This document shows positions 12,478-16,656 of a stretch of 16,656 bases of DNA, in pieces. The number at the start of each line of letters is the position of its first letter. The first letter of the stretch is position 1. The stretch comes from Bacillota bacterium (GTDB lineage: Bacteria > Bacillota > Sulfobacillia > JAJZYS01 > JAJYTV01), in NCBI GenBank assembly GCA_021806845.1, contig JAKAPV010000034.1:1-16656 (forward strand), in the 5' to 3' direction. The position numbers were made by a program, and so were the translations under genes. The notes under the pieces were generated by a model, which had not been told where the DNA came from, searched no databases, and saw only the letters and a list, made by a program, of their open reading frames with translations.

Positions 12478-14859
12478 TCAGCGACCAAGGCGGAGGAGGG
12501 CAACGCAGGCCGCGAGGAGGCCGGCGACATAGAGCACGTCCGCGGCGCGCACCCGCAGCACGCGGTAGTAGCTGCGAGCGCTCGCCCGTTCGGCCGGCGC
12601 GCCGCGAAAGCCCCGCGCCTCCATGGCGATCGCGACGCGCTCCCCCAGGCGGATCGCCTGCGAGAGCAGCGGCAGCGCGTAGGTGACGATGCGCCGCAGG
12701 CGGCCCTCCCTGCCGTGGCGCCGCAGTGTCCGCGCCCGCCGCAGCTTCTCCCACTCCTCCTGGAAGAGGGGGAAGAAGCGCATTCCGGCAAGGGTGCCGT
12801 ACGCGAACTTCGGACGCACGCCAAGGTTCTGCGAGAAGCTCGAGAGGAGATCCGTGAGATCGGTGGTCGAAACGAAGAGCACGGCGAAGGTCACCGTCGC
12901 CAGCATGCGCATGCCGAGCGCGAGACCTGCCTGCAGGCCGTAGAGGCTCAGCCGGAAGAAGAGGAAGTGCGTGTAGGGAGTGCCGGCCGGCGGCTGTGCG
13001 TAGGCGGTCAGCGTCCAGGTGTAGAGCGCGAAGAAGAAGGCAAACGGCCACAGGCGCGCCGCCGCCGCACGCGGCGTGAGGCGCGCGCCCAGCAAGATGA
13101 GCGCAAGCGGGAGCAGCGTCAGGTCGACGCCCTGGCGGACGTTCACCGTGAACACGAGCGCGAGCATGGCGAGCAGCGTCGCCAGCAGCTTCATGCCCGG
13201 GTGGAGCCGGCCGATCGGCGAAAGCGCCTGCGTGGGCGCGATGCGCACGAAGGACCCGGCGCCGGAGTGGGCTGCCCTCTCCTCCTTCCGCACGGCGGGT
13301 GAGAGGGCCCGCAGCGCATCCGCGCCGCCCGGATCGCCAAAGAGCGCAGAGGGAGTGCCGGCAAACAGGAGGTGTCCCTCCGACAGCACCAGGACCTGCG
13401 TCGCGTAGCGCCGTACGAGGCCCATGTCGTGCGTCGTGATCACCACCGAGCGACCGGCCGCCTGCAGCCCCGCGAGGCGCTGCATGATCGCTTCCTGGGT
13501 GCGCGCGTCCTGGCCGAAGGTCGGTTCGTCAAGCAGGTACGCCGCATGGTCCTGCAGGAGCATGGCGGCGACGGAAAGCCTGCGCTTCTGTCCCTGGCTG
13601 AGCGCGAAGGGGCTCTGCCGCTCGCGGCCGGCGAGGCCGAACTCCGCCAGCAGGCGGCTCGCCTCGGGCGGGACTGGGCCGTCGCCGATGTAGCGGCTGA
13701 GCAGGTCCTCTGCCACCGTTTCGTAGACAAACTGGTGCTCGGGGTTCTGGAAGGCGAACGCGATCGCGCCGTCCCCCGGCGGGCGCGCAACGCTCCCCTC
13801 GCCCGGGGCGTCGAAGCCCGCCAGCACGCGCAAAAGGGTCGACTTGCCGGACCCGTTGGATCCCACGATGGCGGTGAGGCCGCCCGCAGGAATCTCGAAC
13901 GAGAGATTCCTGAGGGCGTAGCGCGGCTCTTCCCCACGGCGAGCCAGGCGGCGGCGCTGGGCCCGTTTCACGTAGGTGTAGCCGAGACCTTGCACGCGGA
14001 AGGCGGCCGGCCCGCCGGCTGGCGGCGAGACGGCAACGCTCGGAGGGGGTGCCGAACCGAAGGGGGATTCCTCCCACGCCGGCACGACCCCCAGTGCCTG
14101 CAGTTCGCTCCACCGCTCCGCAATGGCGGACGGCAAAGGGCCTGTGAAGATTACGCGCCCGTCCGCGCCCAGGGCGACCACGCGGTCGAGCGACGACAGC
14201 AGCCCCGCGAACTTGTGCTCGATCACGAGCGCGGTGTGCCCGGCCTCGCGTAGCCGCGCGATCTCCTCGAAGACGGCCGCCGTCGACTGCGGGTCGAGGT
14301 TCGCCGTCGGCTCATCGAGCACCAGGAGCTCCGGCCGCTGCGCGAGTGCGCAGGCGATGGCGAGCTTCTGCTTCATCCCGCCCGAGAGCACCGCGTCGAA
14401 CTCCTCCGGATCCACAAGGAGCCCTGCATCGCGCAAGGCGGCTACGATGCGCTCCGGCATATCAGCCGGTGGCAAGCGCATGTTCTCGAGACCGAAAGCG
14501 ACCTCCCGCCCGATCTGGAGCTGGCAGAACTGCGCCTCCGGGTCCTGGAACACGTAGCCGACGCCGCCCGGCCGCTCGATCGCGGGCGAACGCCACACCT
14601 CCCCCTGGACGTTCGCCTCGACGCTCCCAGGGATGAGGCCAGCCGCCAGCATCGCGAGCGTCGACTTGCCGCTGCCGCTCGGCCCGATCAAGAGGACGCC
14701 CTCGCCGCGTCGCAGCTCGAGGTCGGCGCCCGAGAGGGCCTCCTTTTCTCCGACATAGGAGACGCGGGCGTGCCGGACGCTCAGGAGCAGTTCCCCTGTC
14801 TGCGCGTCCGACAGGCCTGCGCTTTCAGGAAGCGTGGCCTTCGGCCTGGGCGATCGCAA
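12478..14859 (-). CDS. ykoDC: ECF transporter fusion: two ATPase domains plus T subunit (YkoD-YkoC fusion) for thiamine precursor uptake
   Basis: This 793-residue protein joins the energising parts of an ECF transporter in one chain. ATPase 1: Walker A GPSGSGKST (59-67), Q-loop VFQDPEAQF, signature LSGGMKQKL (158-166), Walker B LLVLDEP (178-184) and switch H215. ATPase 2: Walker A GSNGSGKST (333-341), FQNPEHQF, signature LSQGQKRRL (420-428), LLDEPTFGQD (442-451) and H477. Residues about 552-793 are an EcfT-type membrane domain with two Ala-Arg coupling motifs (ARTLRRHGRE, 709-718; MEARGFRG, 746-753). In Bacillus-type systems YkoD (two ATPases) and YkoC (T) are separate. The likely start is TTG at 14859, overlapping ykoE by 35 bases without a clear ribosome binding site, so a start slightly downstream is possible. 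ATP hydrolysis would drive YkoE-bound substrate inward. Confidence 0.93.
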   Translation of the reverse strand: MRSPRPKATLPESAGLSDAQTGELLLSVRHARVSYVGEKEALSGADLELRRGEGVLLIGPSGSGKSTLAMLAAGLIPGSVEANVQGEVWRSPAIERPGGVGYVFQDPEAQFCQLQIGREVAFGLENMRLPPADMPERIVAALRDAGLLVDPEEFDAVLSGGMKQKLAIACALAQRPELLVLDEPTANLDPQSTAAVFEEIARLREAGHTALVIEHKFAGLLSSLDRVVALGADGRVIFTGPLPSAIAERWSELQALGVVPAWEESPFGSAPPPSVAVSPPAGGPAAFRVQGLGYTYVKRAQRRRLARRGEEPRYALRNLSFEIPAGGLTAIVGSNGSGKSTLLRVLAGFDAPGEGSVARPPGDGAIAFAFQNPEHQFVYETVAEDLLSRYIGDGPVPPEASRLLAEFGLAGRERQSPFALSQGQKRRLSVAAMLLQDHAAYLLDEPTFGQDARTQEAIMQRLAGLQAAGRSVVITTHDMGLVRRYATQVLVLSEGHLLFAGTPSALFGDPGGADALRALSPAVRKEERAAHSGAGSFVRIAPTQALSPIGRLHPGMKLLATLLAMLALVFTVNVRQGVDLTLLPLALILLGARLTPRAAAARLWPFAFFFALYTWTLTAYAQPPAGTPYTHFLFFRLSLYGLQAGLALGMRMLATVTFAVLFVSTTDLTDLLSSFSQNLGVRPKFAYGTLAGMRFFPLFQEEWEKLRRARTLRRHGREGRLRRIVTYALPLLSQAIRLGERVAIAMEARGFRGAPAERASARSYYRVLRVRAADVLYVAGLLAACVALLRLGR

Positions 14860-15394
14860 AGTTGCGCAGCACGCCCGTGCGCCGCAGCGCGTCGCCGACG
14901 AGCTTCGAGAGGAGGCCGGAGAGGACGGCGCCGGAGACCATCGACGCGACCATGTATCCGATCTGGAGCGCTGCGGAGTAGTCGTTCACGCCGTAGTAGT
15001 AGTAGGAGTAGACGTAGTTGCCGACGCCGCCGAGCGCCGTCGCGAGGATCATGGTGCCCCAGCCGTAGCGCCGCCAGCCGCCCAGCGCGAACCCAACCTC
15101 GACGCCCAGACCCTGGGCGATGCCGATCGTGAACGCCTGGATGCCGTACGGGCTGCCGAGCAGGAACTCGACGAGCCCGCCCACGGATTCCGCAAGCAGT
15201 GCGGCGCCAGGCCGGCGGACGATGTACGGGACGATGCCGGCCGCGATCCACCAGAGACCGTTGAAGAGTGCCAGGACGACGGGATTCAGGGTCGAGGGCA
15301 CGAACTTGAAGGCGATGTCCCACCCGAGGTAGATGGCACCCGAGACCACTGCCAGCACCGCCGCGACCACGATGTCACGGAGCTTCCACTGCAT
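14825..15394 (-). CDS. ykoE: YkoE-type substrate-binding (S) component of a thiamine/HMP ECF transporter
   Basis: This 189-residue hydrophobic protein recognises the vitamin precursor, probably hydroxymethylpyrimidine or thiamine, and docks on the fused ATPase/T protein encoded next. It begins MQWKLRDIVVAAVLAVVSGA and contains family blocks LNPVVLALFNGLWWIAAGIV (36-55), RRPGAALLAESVGGLVE (60-76) and the Tyr-rich NYVYSYYYYGVNDYS (126-140), with about six membrane segments. The frame is open upstream, but the ATG at 15394 is chosen because GGGGGGAT lies just before it and the upstream residues are unlike the family and would read through the terminator. It is behind a TPP riboswitch, which supports the thiamine assignment. 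Confidence 0.92.
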   Translation of the reverse strand: MQWKLRDIVVAAVLAVVSGAIYLGWDIAFKFVPSTLNPVVLALFNGLWWIAAGIVPYIVRRPGAALLAESVGGLVEFLLGSPYGIQAFTIGIAQGLGVEVGFALGGWRRYGWGTMILATALGGVGNYVYSYYYYGVNDYSAALQIGYMVASMVSGAVLSGLLSKLVGDALRRTGVLRNFAIAQAEGHAS

Positions 15395-15441
15395 ACGGAT
15401 CCCCCCAAGAGCAAGATCGCCCGGGGCGGCGGGAAGACGAC

Positions 15442-15474
15442 AAAAACGCGTCCGACTCCTAGGAGTCGGACGCG
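15442..15474 (-). terminator. Riboswitch-linked intrinsic terminator before ykoE
   Basis: A perfect 28-base palindrome (CGCGTCCGACTCCT / AGGAGTCGGACGCG, 15447-15474) is followed on the minus strand by TTTTT (15446-15442). It lies between the TPP aptamer and ykoE, so it is the expected off-switch when TPP is bound. Confidence 0.88.
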
Positions 15475-15505
15475 AGGAAATGACGTCCATCCTCGTTCCG
15501 CTTCT

Positions 15506-15588
15506 GCCTTCCCTACGCTGGCATTACCCAGTTCAGGTTGGTAGGGTCTGCGCCCTGCGGCGCACTCTCAGCTGTCGCTCCCCTAGGC
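15506..15588 (-). ncRNA. TPP riboswitch (THI element) upstream of ykoE
   Basis: The minus strand has the thiamine pyrophosphate aptamer blocks in order: CTAGGGGAGCGACAG, CTGAGA (in GCTGAGAGTGCG), a GCCGCAGGGC stem, GACCCTACCAACCTGAACTGGG and TAATGCCAGCGTAGGGAAG. It precedes a terminator and ykoE. It should shut off the ECF transporter when TPP is abundant. Its 5' end overlaps the last codon of the EAL-PAS gene. Confidence 0.95.
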
Positions 15589-16656
15589 AAGGCTGAGTCT
15601 ACGCTGGCCGGCGCACCCTGTCAACGGCGGCACGTCCTGGGACGTGCCCTGGGACCGTGTCGGCAGGTTCGAATCCCGGTGAATCAACCCATGAGCCTCA
15701 GTATCCGCTTCGACTACGCGGTCGGGCTCGGCAGCGGCTTCCTCTACCGGAGAGAACACCTCGATTGCGCCGATGATCCGTCCGCTACCGTCCCGTACCG
15801 GGACGGCCCGGATCGTCACCCGCACCCGGTGGCCAAGCTTGTGCTTCAGCAAGACAATCTCCTGGCGAGGGGATCCGTCGGCCATTGCCTGCACCAAAGG
15901 GCATAATCCGCAGCAGAGCGGGACCCCGTTCTCGTCGATATGGTCTAGGATGCGGTTCATACACCGCCTGCCCACCACCTCGGCGGCCGTGAAGCCACCG
16001 ATCTTCTCCGCAACCTGGTTCCAGCGCAGGATGGTACGCCGTCGGTCTACGAAGTAGACACCCTTGTCGTAGCAGTCGAACATTGCCTCGTGGAAGGCGT
16101 CCAAAGGTGTAACCTCTGGCTCCTTGGCCGGCTGCGCGCTGACCAAATGCATGATCTTCCCTTCAAACCCGACCGAGATCGGGGAGGCTACAGGTTCTGG
16201 CATCGGCCTGCCGAGCAGGAAGCCTTGCCCGTACGCCACGCCGATCTCGCGCAGCACCCTGAGTTCCCCAATCGTCTCAATGCCTTCGGCCACGACCGCA
16301 ATTCCCAATTGCTCCATCAGCTTCAGCACCGCTTCGACCGCAATCCGTCGCTTGCGGTCTTTGTCGAGGTGCTCCACCACGTAGCGGTCAATCTTGACCA
16401 TATCGGGCTGCACGGCGAGCAGCGTCCCCAAGGAAGCATGCCCCGTCGTGTAGTCGTCCAGGACAATTCTGTAGCCAGCCGCACGCCACTTGCTGAGCCT
16501 CTCCAGAGCATGGGGAAGGTGGAGCAGATCTTGCCTCTCCGACAACTCGATAGCCACCCGTTCCGGGCGCCACTCACTGTCCTTCGGATCGAGCAACAAC
16601 CCTCCATAGCGCACGTCCACGTTCATGAATAGGGTTTGGAATACTGTCATCGACTG
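15583..16656 (-). CDS. EAL-PAS signalling protein (c-di-GMP phosphodiesterase domain), N-terminus outside the window
   Basis: The frame is open to the right edge, so the gene begins beyond the window; 357 residues are visible. Numbering from the first internal Met (16650), residues 1-150 are the second half of an EAL domain: LFMNVD (7-12), AIELSER (33-39), LDDYTTGHASL (64-74), KID (86-88), AEGIET (121-126) and GQGFLLGRP (141-149). The metal- and substrate-binding residues visible here are kept, so c-di-GMP hydrolysis is plausible, but the EAL motif itself is not seen. Residues about 183-303 are a PAS domain with a cysteine cluster, PLCCGLCPL (244-252). The last 50 residues match no family I know and run over the ykoE promoter. 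No GGDEF domain follows the PAS. Confidence 0.85.
   Translation of the reverse strand, partial: QSMTVFQTLFMNVDVRYGGLLLDPKDSEWRPERVAIELSERQDLLHLPHALERLSKWRAAGYRIVLDDYTTGHASLGTLLAVQPDMVKIDRYVVEHLDKDRKRRIAVEAVLKLMEQLGIAVVAEGIETIGELRVLREIGVAYGQGFLLGRPMPEPVASPISVGFEGKIMHLVSAQPAKEPEVTPLDAFHEAMFDCYDKGVYFVDRRRTILRWNQVAEKIGGFTAAEVVGRRCMNRILDHIDENGVPLCCGLCPLVQAMADGSPRQEIVLLKHKLGHRVRVTIRAVPVRDGSGRIIGAIEVFSPVEEAAAEPDRVVEADTEAHGLIHRDSNLPTRSQGTSQDVPPLTGCAGQRRLSLA
15596..15624 (-). promoter_or_regulatory. Sigma-A-type promoter of the ykoE operon
   Basis: The minus strand has a perfect -35 TTGACA (15624-15619), a 17-base spacer and a -10-like TAGACT (15601-15596). Transcription would start near 15589, exactly at the 5' edge of the TPP aptamer. 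The promoter lies inside the 3' end of the EAL-PAS coding region. Confidence 0.8.

Noticed and set aside
9039..12686. A very long plus-strand open frame (about 1215 codons) antisense to the MBL gene and prsA and out of frame with the MFS gene.
   Set aside because: It overlaps several well-supported genes, its translation is low-complexity Arg/Ala/Gly-rich with no domain, and stop-poor antisense frames are expected at this GC content.
15664..15690. GCAGGTTCGAATCCCGG, which looks like the T-arm of a tRNA.
   Set aside because: The would-be T-stem has two mismatches, and no matching acceptor, anticodon or D arm is found nearby. It lies in the 3' coding end of the EAL-PAS gene, so a chance match is more likely than a tRNA or attachment-site remnant.
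1..16656. CRISPR arrays, insertion sequences, integrases or phage genes.
   Set aside because: No regularly spaced repeats, transposase-like frames or terminal inverted repeats with target duplications were seen.

Overview
The window is a GC-rich bacterial chromosome segment, most likely from a high-GC member of the Bacillota (Firmicutes). The support is strong AGGAGG-type ribosome binding sites with frequent GTG/TTG starts, a PrsA-type lipoprotein foldase, a type I pantothenate kinase, a YkoEDC-type thiamine-precursor ECF transporter and two TPP riboswitches. The genus cannot be fixed from sequence alone. The sulfur and heterodisulfide-reductase-like genes suggest a lithotrophic or anaerobic/microaerophilic sulfur-active lineage. 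Nearly all genes lie on the minus strand; only one MFS transporter is on the plus strand.

Layout from left to right. (1) 1-270: the start of an AIR-synthase-like (HypE/ThiL/PurM fold) gene on the minus strand, behind an intrinsic terminator, a TPP riboswitch and an extended -10 promoter. (2) 355-7790: a minus-strand sulfur/electron-transfer cluster, transcribed tusA - dsrE2-like - mvhD-like - hdrA with an inserted NAD(P)H-oxidoreductase module - hdrA - small winged-helix protein - qmoC-like membrane subunit, closed by a strong hairpin at 355-384. (3) 7791-8115: a structured intergenic region ending at the coaA terminator. (4) 8095-9905: coaA and a metallo-beta-lactamase-fold lactonase-like hydrolase. 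(5) 9979-12471: prsA (minus) and a divergent MFS exporter (plus). (6) 12478-15624: a thiamine-precursor ECF transporter made of YkoE plus a single protein that fuses both ATPases and the T subunit, preceded by a TPP riboswitch, terminator and consensus-like promoter. (7) 15583-16656: the C-terminal part of an EAL-PAS signalling protein that runs off the window.

The cluster in (2) is the most interesting part. It resembles the quinone-interacting Qmo complex (two HdrA flavoproteins, an MvhD-type iron-sulfur subunit and a QmoC-type 4Fe-4S/cytochrome b membrane subunit), but it is joined to the sulfur carriers TusA and DsrE. It has no HdrB and no AprAB, DsrAB or other terminal sulfur enzyme in the window. 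One HdrA carries a complete GltD/NfnB-like module in its middle. I infer a membrane-bound complex linking a protein-bound sulfur (persulfide) pool, NAD(P)H and menaquinone. The direction and the true substrate are not shown by the sequence. The thiamine genes at both ends form a second theme: uptake (ECF) and an AIR-synthase-like enzyme, each under its own TPP riboswitch.
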